Shown: positions 35,738 to 47,235, counted from the stretch's first letter. The stretch is 64,000 nt of DNA from Colletotrichum lupini (GCF_023278565.1 NC_064676.1:248001-312000); one strand, 5' to 3'. The notes: a model not told the origin generated them from the sequence alone. Made by a program: numbers and translations.

Positions 35738-36965
35738 TTAAACACCAACGCAGACGTAGGTCTTGGCCCACATGTTTTGACAGGTCGCGCCCACGCCCGT
35801 GTTCCACTTGACGAAGTTGGCGAGAGTGATGCCGTTGTAGCTGATGATCTGATCGCACGTGTTGCCCTCGGACACATAGTGGAACTTCTTGCAGTTGGTC
35901 ACCATTCCCGGCTGCGTAGGCTGGGGCGTAGTCACGCCGTTGCCGGGGGCCGTGGTGGTGACCGGAGGCTTCGTCGTGGTGGTCGGCGGTGTGGTGGCGC
36001 CCCCAATGACGCCGACGCACACGTTCACCTCGGCCCACATGCCGCTGCAGTCGGCGCCCACGCCCGTGTTCCACTTGGCGAAGTCGGCGAGGCTGATGCC
36101 GTTGTAGCTGAGGACCTGGCTGCAGGTGACGCCCTGGGCAATCCAGTGGAACTTGTTGCAGTTGGTCACCATGCCCGGTTGCGTCGGCTGCGGCGTCTGG
36201 ATGCCGTTGCCCGGGGTGGTGGTGGTGGTAGTTACGGGTTTACTGGTGGTTGTTGGCGGCGTCGTGGGCGTGGTTCCGCCGATGACGCCGACGCAGACGT
36301 TGACTTCGGCCCACATGCCCGTACATTCGGCGCCGACGTTGGGGTTCCACTTGGCAAAGTCGGCGAGACTGATGTTCGCGTCGCTGAGGACCTTGCTGCA
36401 GGTGACCCCAGACGCGACAAAGTAGAACTTGTTGCAGTTGGACACCATGCCAGGCTGGATCGGTGTAGGAGTGGTCACGCCATTCCCGGGAGTCGTTGTG
36501 GTGGTGGAAGCTCTGGTGGTGGTTGTCAACGTCGTAGGAACACCGGGAGCGGTAGTGGAAGGGGGCGCGGGCGCCGCTCCCCAATTTTGCTCGATGCAGT
36601 ACGAGTTGCCAGCGATGAAGGTACAGGAGGCAGACAGGATGGGGTTCTGGTGAGGATGAGTGTTAGCAATCGTCAAATAGCATTGATTTCCAGAAGTTCA
36701 ACTTGGCTTGATCGACATAATTCTATCTCGAGACATGATGCTATATTGTAGGGAGTAGACTTACGTATGCAACAAGCTGAGCCTGAGTGATGCCGTACGT
36801 GGCAGTCACTCGCTCGCAGGTATCAGATGCGCCAGCGACAAACCACCAGGTGCAGTCCGTGATGGTGCCCGGGTCCGCGGTCGAGGGTGGTGGCTCGGCC
36901 CACTGAGCGACAGCGCCGAGGCACAGGAGCTGGGCAACAAGGCTTGACTGGAGCATGAACTTCAT
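35738..36965 (-). CDS. Secreted multi-LysM protein (four modules), putative chitin-binding effector
   Basis: Two exons on the minus strand (36965-36765, 36646-35738; 118-nt intron) give 369 aa. A signal peptide (MKFMLQSSLVAQLLCLGAVA) is followed by a first, more divergent LysM-like module (~37-90, TWWFVAGASDTCERV) and three well-conserved fungal LysM modules at ~137-188, 229-280 and 318-369. Each is of the C.KF..V..G.TC....S...I.LADFAKWN..VG..C..MWA..NVCVGV type. Thr/Pro-rich linkers with a recurring PGNG.QTPQPTQPGMV unit separate them, indicating tandem duplication. Fungal LysM effectors bind chitin oligomers in the apoplast and either suppress chitin-triggered immunity or shield hyphae from chitinases. 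No catalytic domain is present. It lies convergent to GH53 and in tandem with a second LysM gene. Confidence 0.9.
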
Positions 36966-37960
36966 CTTGGAAACAGGAAGTCTGCTGTCTGGTACGAGTT
37001 TGCTCAGTCAAGTCTACTTGATCGTTAGGCTGATGACAAGGGGAAGCTCGATGGATGTAAGATAGACCATGATACGACATATAAATATACAACATCATGA
37101 TAGTAAACTGATTCGGTTCGTCTTTTCAACCAAAAGTCCCCAAAGTCTGGACACCCATGCAAGACTCGATTCAGCGAACGTGACATGATTGCGGTCAATC
37201 CTGTGAGGCTCGTACCGCATAGAACTAAACGAACCCGACCAAGACTGCAATTTCCGACTCCTCTCCGGCCAAGGCACAATGCTGACTTCATCTCCGCAAC
37301 GGCGTGAGATTTCTGTATCTAGCCAGTAAGCGTTGTATTAGGAGCCACAACTTCTAGACAGTTGGTCTATAGGATTCTTGCCTACATGCATATATTGGTG
37401 GCGACTCAGGGCAGCCGAGGGTCGTCCCGAGGCGAGTTCAGGCTGAAAAGATATTTTGTTCAATACGTTGCATTGCCAAGATAGACTATTTTGGTGGCCA
37501 TGCGAGGGGTGCTTACGGTCGCATTAGGCTTCCTCTGCCAAGAGACAGGGATTCATGCACGTAACCGAGGGACCCATCGAACCTGATGAATCTTGGAGTC
37601 TCTGGAATGAAGGAAAATCAGACGTAACTAAGAGACTCTCAATGTATCAACTGATACGGGCCAGAAACGAGCGATAATGCTGCCGAATAGGGTACATTTC
37701 ACACGCACCACGTGGGCTCGAATCAAGGTCTTTGAATATCTCATACCAGATTTAAGATCACGGAAAGCAGATTCTAACAGATTCAAGGCCAAGACATATT
37801 GATTACACAGATCTATGAATATGAAGCTAACGATTGACGTAAAATGTAAACAGAAACGGTGTTATGCGGGAGGACCACCTCTTTCCTGCCAAGTAGTAGA
37901 AAGTATAATAGCACCAAAGGCCAGAAGAAAGCTGCCCTAATCCGCCTCATGTGATCCAGT
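36966..37960. other. Intergenic region upstream of the four-LysM gene
   Basis: It holds the promoter of the four-LysM gene and the 3' flank of the next minus-strand gene. Minus-strand frames at 37025-37291 lack recognisable features. Nothing else is seen. Confidence 0.5.
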
Positions 37961-39540
37961 TCAGGCAGTCTGGTCAAAGTCTCTGACTGGGTGAAGACAG
38001 TACCAAAGCCCAACGCGCAAGTACTGCGAGCAGCTTTCGGCATTGCGCAAGGAGGGGTTAGCCTTCAGGAACAGGTTGATAGTCACAGCATTGCCGGCAA
38101 TGATTGTCGAGCAAGTCGCACCCTCCTGGGCCTGGACGTATTGACCACATAGATCTGTGGTACCCTGAGCGACTGTGCCAGTGGTAGGCGGGTCAACCCT
38201 GGTGTCAGCGTAGCCATCGCCGGAACCACCGGGACCCCCGATGCCTCCGTTGCCCGTGTCGGTTCCGTTACCGGAACCAGGGCCACCGTCGGGAAGTCCG
38301 CCGGGCGCGCTGACACAGATTATGTTGCCCCAGTACGGAGGCGAGGTCTTGGAGGACCAGATGTTGGAGCACCGGTCGTTCAGGCCGCCGTTCCACTTGA
38401 TGATGTTCTGCCATGTGGTCGCCTGGTCCACCCCGATGGCGACGCAGTCGTCTTTCTCCTTGGCCTCGTACGTGGTTTCGCAAGTCAGGGGGAGACAGAG
38501 CTCCAAGCCGGCCTGAGGAGCGTCGCAGTCTAGGAGACTTGGGTTGATGTAGTACAGACTTGCCGCAGACTGAAGTCGAAAGACTCGTTAGCATCATGCT
38601 GTCGCCCATCATCACTATTCCGTCTCGCCATGTTGCACTTACGATGGATTTTGCCTTTGCAATGCTGTTGCAAGTGTCGCCGTTTTGAACAGTGTATTTG
38701 ACTCCCGTAACGCAGCTATCTGGCACAGTACCATTGGGGCTTATGACGGGTGGTTGGGGCTCTGTAGGTGTAGTAGCCCCTCCACAGTCTGTAACAGGGT
38801 CTTGGTAAGATGCTGGCAGAGAATCTCAGTCGTAAGTCGGGCTTGGGCACTTACTTTCGTTGATGTAAAGCAGCCTCTCGGCGTGCAAGCTATCGTAAGC
38901 GGAATAGGGAGACCGCTGCATGAGCCGGAGCTTCTCTCCGTAACAGAAGGAGCAAAGCTGATCCTTGGGCATATCAGCGAGGTCCTCGACGTCATCAAAG
39001 GCCTCGATCTTAGCTGCGTCATATTGTGTCAACACAAAGTCTGGTAGCGTATGGGAGGTTCTCAGAGGCCGTTTTGCCCTATCGCTCACCATTGCAGTAT
39101 GCACCGTCGGTATCCTTTAAGCAAGTCTCGTTCCATCCAGAGGTGACGGAGTCGATGAGAGACAGCACCGGATATCCCTGGAACAGCTCAGGCGTGGAGG
39201 CGCAAGAGCCCGCGATGCGCCGACGAGCTGTGGACAAGGCAGTCGAACAAGTGGCAGAGCAGACCGTGTCCGTGAAGGCCTTATCTCCGGGCGTCCCGTG
39301 GTATACCTTCTCGCCGAGGTTGCGGACGTAGACATCGCAGTTGATCGTCTGGTAGAGTACCGTCTCGCAGGCGGAAGTGAGACCAAAGCCAGAGAGGGTG
39401 CCTTGAGCGGCGAGCTGGAAGCCAGTGGCAGTCTGTCTCTGCGCGAGGGACTGGGGGACACCTCTGGACTCAACGGCAACAGAGCTCAGACATAGGGCGA
39501 AGAGGGCGCTCGCGAGGCGACGTGTGTTTGAAAAAGACAT
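37961..39540 (-). CDS. Secreted Cys-rich protein with C-terminal LysM modules
   Basis: Four exons on the minus strand (39540-39090, 39040-38855, 38812-38643, 38569-37961; introns 49, 42 and 73 nt) give 471 aa. A signal peptide (LASALFALCLSSVAVESRG) precedes a ~200-residue Cys-rich N-terminal region of unknown fold (motifs CETVLYQTINCDVY, CSATCSTAL, QLCSFCYGEKL). LysM-like modules follow at ~249-300 (YTVQNGDTCNSIAKAKSI), ~303-360 (WQNIIKWNGGLNDRCSNIW) and ~405-460 (VQAQEGATCSTIIAGN..., ending YLRVGLWYC). A Gly-rich linker lies at ~363-390. It sits head-to-head with the GH18 chitinase, 1090 bp between start codons. LysM genes of this kind are commonly paired with subgroup C class V chitinases in filamentous ascomycetes, so co-regulation and chitin targeting or protection are likely. 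Confidence 0.87.
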
Positions 39541-40630
39541 GACGTCTCGCTGGTGCTGTAACGAGTGACTGTAGGTGAAGACTGGAGTGGATGAGAAAAG
39601 GACGAGAAGGCCGAACGGCTCTGAGCTGGATACGACAAGACCAAGGTCAAGTCTTCAGTTCAGATCGCAAGTTTCTAACCATGCCGCTGACGATATGACT
39701 GCAGATGATATCAACTGCTCCCTTTCCCCACTCATGTAGTATAATTTTGCGTTGACTAATTCTGTCATCTCTTGCCTCACAAGCTGGGTCAGGCTTCTAT
39801 CCAATGTCCAAGAAGTTGTAAGTGCCGAGAAGGCTGGACCATCAGTCCCTTGGCGAGCCGCCCTTGGCAAATTGGACTCCTGAAGTCCGCATGGTAAGAC
39901 AAGAGGCAATTTTGTGCCTGAAAGCGGCAGGTGAGTGTTGAAAATTGAGCTCTCATGATAGAGAGACGATGGTGCCTGCTTGGCGATTCAGCGAGAATGC
40001 AAGGAATCGCGTGCAGGATCGTCCCGTGGGACGGCCAGGGCCGCATCGGAAGTGGATGCGGACAGGGATCGGTGATCGGGGACCCGTTACCTTGTGCTTA
40101 TGCATATTTCTAATTACCATTTTCGTCTCCGCAATTATCGGTCTTATTCCTGATCGAATGGTGAATGCGAGACCGGGTTGATGGTCCTTCGGAACCAAAA
40201 CACCTTGTAGACTGCAACGTTGTCAGCCCTAGGGCCGCTTTGGGTATCCGAGAGAGACATGTCGGCGGAGTCGACGGCAAGGGACTCTCGGAGCCCACTC
40301 CCCATGCGTACATGATCTTCCATTGAGGCAATTTGAACCTGCGTTTCTGCCCCCAAGAGGCAGAGGCAGCAAGACGCGGGGGCCAGGGGCCAGGGACTAG
40401 ATGTCAGATTGATTCGGGCCTGCGGTTTAATGACTCTTGGCTCTCAACCCCGAGTTTTGCCTATGAGATTTGACATGCGACGAGGTGATGGATCGACTAT
40501 AGCATCAAAGAGCTTGTTTCGATAGATATCTAAAGTCTGATCGATGCGCAACTCAACCCGCCATACTTTGGTCTAGTAGATTATTCTTTACTGACACTTC
40601 TGTCATTGCTTCTAGCTTGGCTCCTTCATT
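39541..40630. promoter_or_regulatory. Shared divergent promoter region of the LysM/chitinase pair
   Basis: 1090 bp separate the two divergent start codons. No supported gene lies within it. Pyrimidine-rich leaders precede both ATGs (CTTCTGTCATTGCTTCTAG on the chitinase side). I did not identify specific binding sites; the regulatory role is inferred from the arrangement. Confidence 0.55.
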
Positions 40631-43600
40631 ATGGCCAAATTTCTGCTCATTCTCTTTTCTTTTGTTTCTTTCTTGCAGCTGTCTCTTCAGCAAGCCCCTG
40701 AATGTAGCGCCACACAGCTATGTCCCATTGGATGCTGTTCCAAGTACGGAGTCTGTGGTACGGGCCCTAATTATTGCGGGTAAGTGGGAGCCCTTTGCTG
40801 CTGGTAGAAAGCTTGCAGACGCTTTGTCAACGCAGTAACTGATGTAATTGGCGCTGTCTAGTACGGATTGTGTCAGTACATGCGACTTCAAGGCAGACTG
40901 CAACCCAGGATGGGATGACCCGAAATGGAGCAAGGCCGAAACATGCCCTCTCAACGTCTGCTGCAGCAAGTTTGGCTTCTGCGGTACTACAAAGGACTTC
41001 TGTGGTGATGAGACTGTCAAGGTGGGTTCACAACTTTTGAACTCATAGACATTGAATGAGTTCTGTCTTCGAACAACGGGCTGATCATTGTCAATTTTGC
41101 TGTATCTAGCGGCCATCATGCGCCGTCAACGATACACCTATCACCCGTGTGATCGGCTACTACGAGGCCTGGTCTACGACCAACCGTCCTTGCTACGGTA
41201 TGCTGCCAGAGGAAATCCCATTCGGATATTACACCGACATCATCTTCTCTTTCGCGACGATTGACCCTAGTACCTTTGAGATCAAGGCTGGCGACTCGCA
41301 GACGGCGGATTTCATGCAAAGAATAAGCGCCATCAAACTGATCCAGCCGGATATCAAGATCTGGATCGCCGTCGGCGGGTGGGCTTTCAATGACCCCGGC
41401 CCAACGCAGTCCACCTTCAGTGACATGGCTGGCTCGACCGATGGGACCAAGAAGTTCATTGACTCTCTCATCAAGTTGATGAACAAGTATGGGTTTGATG
41501 GTATTGACATTGACTGGTAAGTCGCCAAGCCACAGCACTCCAGGATATAATGCTGACCTCTGGGTGTGTGACAGGGAGTATCCAGTTGCCGACGACCGCT
41601 TTGGAAAGGGAGCAGACTTCAAGAACTTTGTCACCTTCATGAAGTCCCTGGCCGACAGGATGCACAGCGGTGACCAAAAGAAGTCTGTGTCCCTGACTCT
41701 GCCGTCGAGTTTCTGGTACCTACAGCACTTCGATATCAAGAACCTTGAGAAGCATGTCGACTGGTTCAATATCATGAGCTACGATATCCACGGATCCTGG
41801 GATATCGACAACAAGTGGACCGGCCCTTACGCCAACTCACATACCAACATGACTGAGATCCAAGACGCGCTCGACCTGCTGTGGCGGAACGACATCAAGC
41901 CGGAAAAGGTCACCTTCGGCATGTCCTTCTACAGCCGAAGTTTCACGCTCCAGAACGCCGGGTGTAACACCCCCGGATGCGTTGTTAGCTCCGGAGGCAA
42001 CGCAGGCGAGTGCTCCGGCACGACTGGCGTGCTGCTGCACCCCGAGATCGCCGACATCGTAAGCAAGAATAGCCTCACGCCCACGCTGCACCGCGAGGCT
42101 GCCGTCAAGTCCGTGACGTGGGGCGATCAGTGGACGACGTTCGACGACCTGGCGACGTGGAGGCTCAAGTCCAACATCATCCGCGGGCAGTGCATCCCTG
42201 GCGTCATGGTCTGGGCCATGAGCCAGGACGACAAGGACGGAACCAACATCAAGGCCCTGACGTCCGCCGTCGGCCGCAAGGTCATGGACCCGCCCAAGTT
42301 CGTGCCGGCCTTGCCCTCCACCGAGCCGCCCAAGGTCGCGGAGCTGTGCCGGTGGTCGGGCTGCTACCAGGACTGCCCGGCCGGCTTCAAGACGGTGCAG
42401 CGCAACGGCCACAAGGAGATCATGCTCAACGGCGAGAACTGCCTCGACGGCGGCGTCGACAAGCTCTGCTGCCCCGCCGACCAGCCGATGCCCACCTGCG
42501 AGTGGCGCGGGCACAGGAACAGCGGCGTCTGCAAGCCCGGGTGCGAGGACGGCGAGGTCAAGGTCGGCTCGCTGCGCGTCGGCTGCAACTTCTCCCACCA
42601 GGCCGCGTGCTGCACCAACGTGGCGGCCACCGCGTCCTACGGGATGTGCAAGTGGGTGGGCGAGGCGCCGACGTGCAACCAGGACTGCCCGTCCGACTAC
42701 CCGAACAAGATCTTCTCGTCCAGGCTCGCCGCGGGAGGCGAGCAGCCGTGCATATCGGGCACGAAGCACTACTGCTGCCAGGAGCCCAAACCGTCAGACT
42801 TTTCAAAGTGCGACTGGGTGAAGAAGGGCAGCCCGCCGCGGTTCAGCCAGGACTTCATCTGCGAGGACAGCTGCCCGGCCGGCCAGATCAAGCTGGCGAC
42901 CGAGGTGGGCGGCATGAACGCCGAGAACGGCTGCTTTGGCGGCGCGAGGGCGTACTGCTGCGAGCCGCCCAAGCCCATCGTCCCGCGCGGCGACGACGAC
43001 CCCTTTGGAGGGAAGCAGAATAAGGAGTTCCAGCTTCTTCTCGAGGGGTACATGGAGAACCCGACGTGCCCGGCGACCATCCTGAACCCGTCCGAGGGCA
43101 ACATGTTCGGCAACACTTTCACCAAGCGCGACCTCAAGCGCGACCTCAAGCGCGAGGCCGCTGAGTACCGGTCTCTTCACGGCAGGGCCACGGACTGCGA
43201 AGAGGATCGGTTCACGAGGATGGTCCTGTTCGGCGCTCTGCTGCTCACGGCGTCCCAGTCGATGCTGGAGCCCCTGAGCCTGGTGTACGATGAGATATTT
43301 GCCGGGGCGTACGATACGGAGCTGCAGTCTGGTAACATCAGGACGTACTACGCGAATCACGAGGGGATGGACCCGAACGCCCTGATGCGATATGTCTTTA
43401 TGAACCCCATTGATGCCGGGCCCGGGTTGAGGCGGGCGGCAAGGACGGAGACCACGTTCTGTCAGCTCCTTACGGTGACCAAGCGGGAGGAGAGGGATCT
43501 GTCAAGGAAATCCAAGAACGTAAGTGAAGCTTCCTAATCTGATATCCCTCCTCGATTCCATGCTAACATCTACAGCTCTCGACGCTCGCGTCCCGCCATA

Positions 43601-44385
43601 TAACCTGGCTCCAAAACATCGGCGCCGGCCGGCCGGACATGTCCGCGATCCTCGAGGGCATCCTAAACAACGAGCTCAGCCTGCACTACGCGCGCTGGCA
43701 GCACGTCAACGCCCAGGGCGGTCCGATGCTCGAGCTGGCCTACTGGATCGGCGACACGCCCGGCGTCCCGACGGGCTCCGAGCTGAACAGGTTCCGGGAC
43801 AACTCGGAGGGCAACGAGGAGCGCTTCGTCGTGTTCCACTTCCACGTCAACGAGAGGACCAACTGGATCGCGCACGTGGACGGGCGCACGCGCGTCGGGA
43901 TCCAGTCGGTGCAGGTGTTCCACGGGTACGACACGGACGCGCAGCCCGGGCAGGCGTGGCGCGTGGAGAACACGGCGTCGACGCGGGACGGGTTCGGGTG
44001 TCCCGACGAGGAGCTCTGGTACGTCGGGGCCGAGACGGACCTGCCGAGCGACCAGTTGCCGGCCGACCAGACTTTCTTCGAGAGGTTCCAGCGTTGGAGC
44101 AGGATGTTGTTTGATGATGGGTACCTCGCCACGCGGGGGCTGAACTTGATCCTGACGGTGAGTTTCTGTTTCCGAATGCCGGGTTTCGATGGTGAGAAGC
44201 TGACGTGATGATAGGGTGGCGCCACGGTCAACAACGGGGGGAATCAAGATCTTGATCCCAACAACGCGGGGATGCTACTGCGCGGCGGAATGGCTCACCC
44301 GGCATGGGGCGTCATCACGCAAACCGTCAACTTCTTGATTGACGGAAGTCAATACGACTTCACCCCTCGAGACCCCTTTGCGTGA
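40631..44385 (+). CDS. Secreted GH18 class V (subgroup C-type) chitinase with CBM18 modules and long C-terminal extension
   Basis: Six exons (40631-40779, 40862-41021, 41110-41516, 41575-43519, 43576-44157, 44215-44385) give 1137 aa, all joins in frame. A signal peptide (MAKFLLILFSFVSFLQLSLQ) is followed by two hevein-like CBM18 modules (CCSKYGVCG and CCSKFGFCG cores). The GH18 barrel starts near VIGYYEAWS, with the catalytic DGIDIDWE (Asp233, Asp236, Asp238, Glu240) and the conserved MSYDIHG and MVWAMSQDD. From ~570 to ~730 there are four tandem Cys-rich repeats (C.W...C...CP.G....CC type). The last ~350 residues are an extension without a known active site. It would hydrolyse chitin extracellularly. 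Subgroup C chitinases resemble the chitinase-like subunit of yeast killer proteins and are linked to attack on other fungi or remodelling of the own wall. The divergent LysM gene supports the call. Confidence 0.92.
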
Positions 44386-44711
44386 GGGCCGAGAACCATC
44401 AGAGTTGGCTTCGAAGACATGGCGAGGAGAAGATGAAAGCTTCAAGAGGCTCAGGAGTTGTTTGACTCTTCTACCTAGGTAATTCACTATAGTACTTATG
44501 CATTCTACTTAGCGAGGTAAGCCGTCTGTTGAGGAATGGAGAGCATTTCTTTCTTCCTTAACAAATAAGGTAATGACAGGCAAGAGAGAACTTATTGTAT
44601 TATATTTCACAACGCTTATATTTGAATCTGGGAGCTGTACCTCGACTATACCAGCCTTGATTTCTTTCCAAGAGGTTCTTAGGCAGACGGATGCCTACCA
44701 AGTAGCTAACA
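44386..44711. other. Convergent 3' region between chitinase and ankyrin genes
   Basis: 326 bp hold both 3' UTRs. No other feature is seen. Confidence 0.6.
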
Positions 44712-46295
44712 TCAAGCACTCTCACCGCCAGCCGAGGCTAAGTGCGCCGACAAGACGTTTACAACATCCATCGACTTGCATCTCCTGGCCCATGCCAGCG
44801 GCGTAGTGCTATCTGCTTGGCCCAGGTCCTGTGCCGATGGAACAGCCCTCTGAACAAAGTCTCGCATGCGGAAACCCCAGACATCGTGCAGAGTGTTAGA
44901 AGTGGTACAAGGGCTCCGAATGACCCTCGACTTGACGTCAACGGGGGAGCCGCTCTCGATGAGTCTTTTTGCGAGGTTCGCTACCTCTGCCCTGAGATCT
45001 GGATCTTGCACTGCTGGCCAAGATGCCAAGGCATGAAGAGCGGTCCATCCCTCGTCCGTCACGACGCCAGCGCTGGCGCCATTCTGGAGTAGAAAGTCGC
45101 TCGTAAAGCACATATCATGCGCGGTCTTCCCCGCTGTCGGAGATAGGGCGCACAGGAGAGGCGTCCATCCGTTGCTGCTGGCCACGTTGGCGTCCAGGCC
45201 GGAGTTCAACAGGAATCCCACCGTGGTTCTCTGCCCCCCTGACGCGGCGTAGTGCAATAACGATTCACCGTGAGAGTTCCGTAGTTGTATGCTCTCCGAC
45301 TTCGGCGCGCGGCAGTGCGAAAGACAGATTTCCAGCTGCGGGAAAGTTCCCGTCTTCGCGGCGGCGTGGAGCGGTGTCTCCCCAGCTTCGTCTTCGAGGT
45401 CAGGAAGCGCGCCGTGCCTAAGAAGAAACTCAAGAGCAGTAGCGTCGGGGAGCTGACGACTGAGTGGACTGAACACGTAGTGAAGAGCGGTCCTTCCGCG
45501 AGCGTCTGGTCGATTGGGGTTCGCTCCCTTCTCCAGGAGGCTGCTGAGGCCGCCGATACACTCATGTGAATGTACTGTGGCGTGGATAAGTGGTTGATGG
45601 AAACGGGGGTCTTCACCGTCTGGATCTCCGCCTGCGTCGATGAGGCGACCGACCAGCTTTTGCTGACGTGTAGCATCTGCAGTGGTTGGTGCTGGTCTTG
45701 TTTCGCGTTCGGGGAGAATCATCCCCTTGCCGACCGCCCTTGCCAGAGCATCTTGGATAACCTCGGGGCCGTATGCGGCGCCGGGATGAGCCAGAAGAAG
45801 TGGCACTGTATCATCACACCAGGCTGATGCCGCGTCAAGCAGCGCCCTGCGCATCTCTTGGTCGTCCCAACCGTCCCAGGCGCCGAGGAAGTAGGCAGTA
45901 AGATCTGCGTGGTTGTTCCTGGCAGCGATTTGTAAACAGTCGGGTCCAGGTTGGCCTCTCTTTTTTGGAATGAAGCGCCCGTCAGGGCCGACTCGTTCCC
46001 AGAATAGACGAGCCATCTCGAGTCTGCCATGCTGCGAGGCGGCCAGGAGTGGTGTGAAGCCGGGATCCTGTTTGTCTCGCGTATTGGGGTCCACGCCAGC
46101 ATCTATCATCATCTGAACAGCGGCATCGTCTGCTTGAAAGATAGCCCAGTGTAGGGCCCAACCGATATCATTGTCGCGGTCGATGTCGGCGCTCCAGGAT
46201 TCCAGGATATGTGTCAAGTATTGTTTGTCTCCTGTCTTATTTCCGTGTCCCAAATATGGTTCCACGGTTACGTAGTAGTTTTCTGGAGTAGACAT
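44712..46295 (-). CDS. Ankyrin-repeat protein
   Basis: A single-exon frame encodes 527 aa starting MSTPENYYVTVEPYLG. There is no signal peptide or membrane segment, so it is probably cytosolic. Ankyrin repeats run through most of the protein, for example LHWAIFQADDAAVQMMIDAGVDP, TPLLAASQHGRLEMARLFW, GRTALHYVFSPL, ETPLHAAAKTGT, ESLLHYAASGGQ, NGWTPLLCAL and EGWTALHALASW. No catalytic or other domain is visible. Ankyrin stacks bind proteins; no partner can be inferred. It ends tail-to-tail with the chitinase gene. Many fungal STAND proteins carry ankyrin repeats at their C-terminus, but no NTPase sequence lies upstream here, so this is a stand-alone ankyrin gene. Confidence 0.88.
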   Translation of the reverse strand: MSTPENYYVTVEPYLGHGNKTGDKQYLTHILESWSADIDRDNDIGWALHWAIFQADDAAVQMMIDAGVDPNTRDKQDPGFTPLLAASQHGRLEMARLFWERVGPDGRFIPKKRGQPGPDCLQIAARNNHADLTAYFLGAWDGWDDQEMRRALLDAASAWCDDTVPLLLAHPGAAYGPEVIQDALARAVGKGMILPERETRPAPTTADATRQQKLVGRLIDAGGDPDGEDPRFHQPLIHATVHSHECIGGLSSLLEKGANPNRPDARGRTALHYVFSPLSRQLPDATALEFLLRHGALPDLEDEAGETPLHAAAKTGTFPQLEICLSHCRAPKSESIQLRNSHGESLLHYAASGGQRTTVGFLLNSGLDANVASSNGWTPLLCALSPTAGKTAHDMCFTSDFLLQNGASAGVVTDEGWTALHALASWPAVQDPDLRAEVANLAKRLIESGSPVDVKSRVIRSPCTTSNTLHDVWGFRMRDFVQRAVPSAQDLGQADSTTPLAWARRCKSMDVVNVLSAHLASAGGESA

Positions 46296-47028
46296 GGTGT
46301 TTGTGAAATTGACGTAAGGAAGCCAAAAGGAACAAAACTGGCCGGAGGGTTACGTTTAAATAGCTTGACTTGGGCAGCTTAAGGTCCCTTGGGAAGAGAA
46401 AGTTGCAGACGCAGTCGCACCCCACTTCGGCTTACTGCCTAATGTAGAAGCGGGTCGTGTCCCACGCTTGGCAACTAAGTACCCTATCTCGAAATATCTT
46501 TATATCGAATTATGTCCATCTCGATGGGAAGCAGTCAGCATATTTGTGTCATAGCAAGCTTCAAAAAAGGAGATTGATTCAAGTGCTAAATACTTAAGTA
46601 CTATGTTATTTTATCAAAATTATAGTCTTGTACAGATGACTCACAAAGAATTCACTTTCTTCGATGAAAAGATGTTTACTTAAAATTATATCCACCTCGA
46701 GTTGAATGAAATATATCTCTCGGGGAAAATCGATATAGTATTTCAAAGATGAGCACCAGGCTCTTTCCTGCCAGTAATACGAGTAGCCTGTTCCCAATCG
46801 GGGCGTTGATCATTGCCACTACTTACTTTTACCTCGGCAGATACTGGTAGCAGCTCAAATTTTGTTGCGTAATGTACGTTATACCCATTTAATGCTCAGG
46901 ACTCAGCTGACATCTCTCAGCTGGCCGCATATTTGCTCTCGTCCACTACTTCCGTAACAAGCATCTGCCCAGACAAATGAGCAGACGGGGCATTCAGAGG
47001 ACGGGGGTCCGGTCCGAGGAAGAACTAT
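46296..47028. other. Intergenic region between the ankyrin gene and copia copy 3
   Basis: It is moderately AT-rich but not RIP'd to the extreme level. It contains the dispersed repeat at 46604-46673. A 63-codon minus frame across that repeat is not credible as a gene. CTATA at 47029-47033 is the target duplication of copy 3. Confidence 0.55.
46604..46673 (+). repeat. Dispersed repeat copy (TGTTATTTTATCAAAA... family)
   Basis: This ~70-bp segment resembles 63188-63255 (same strand) and 63517-63584 (opposite strand). Shared elements are TTTTAT.AAAA, TCTTGTAC, TGACTCA, AAAGAATT.ACTTTCTTCGAT. A TG start suggests an LTR fragment, but no end or partner was found. Confidence 0.6.
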
Positions 47029-47033
47029 CTATA

Positions 47034-47235
47034 TATTAGTATCCCTATTATAGGGTAGTTAGTTCGAACCGTAGTTAACGAAGAGATTAATTAAACTATC
47101 TAGATATCTACGTAGGTATAAAAAGGAGGTTCTAACTATAAGTTAGGCTAGCTACGATAATTATAAATAGGGCCCCTAATTAGCCCCTGCGTAGTCGGCT
47201 ATATGCCGCAATTAAATTAGACTTCTAATCCGATA
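47034..47235 (-). repeat. 3' LTR of copia copy 3
   Basis: It starts TATTAGTATCCC and ends TAATCCGATA, and differs from 53635-53836 essentially only by transitions. Confidence 0.9.

Noticed and set aside
35777..36751. 324-codon plus-strand frame across the LysM gene
   Set aside because: Antisense to clear LysM modules, repetitive only because the LysM linkers repeat, and without its own domain.
41837..43023. Long frames opposite to and out of phase with the chitinase (about 300 codons each)
   Set aside because: They are shadows created by the high third-position GC of the chitinase exon; composition is biased to Arg/Ala/Gly and no domain is present.
44712..46295. Ankyrin gene as the C-terminal part of a STAND receptor
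   Set aside because: The single exon starts with its own ATG and no NACHT or NB-ARC sequence precedes it; the intervening DNA to copy 3 has no such motif.
29006..46295. Cargo of a Starship-type giant element
   Set aside because: No tyrosine-recombinase (DUF3435-like) gene or matching terminal direct repeats were seen in the window.
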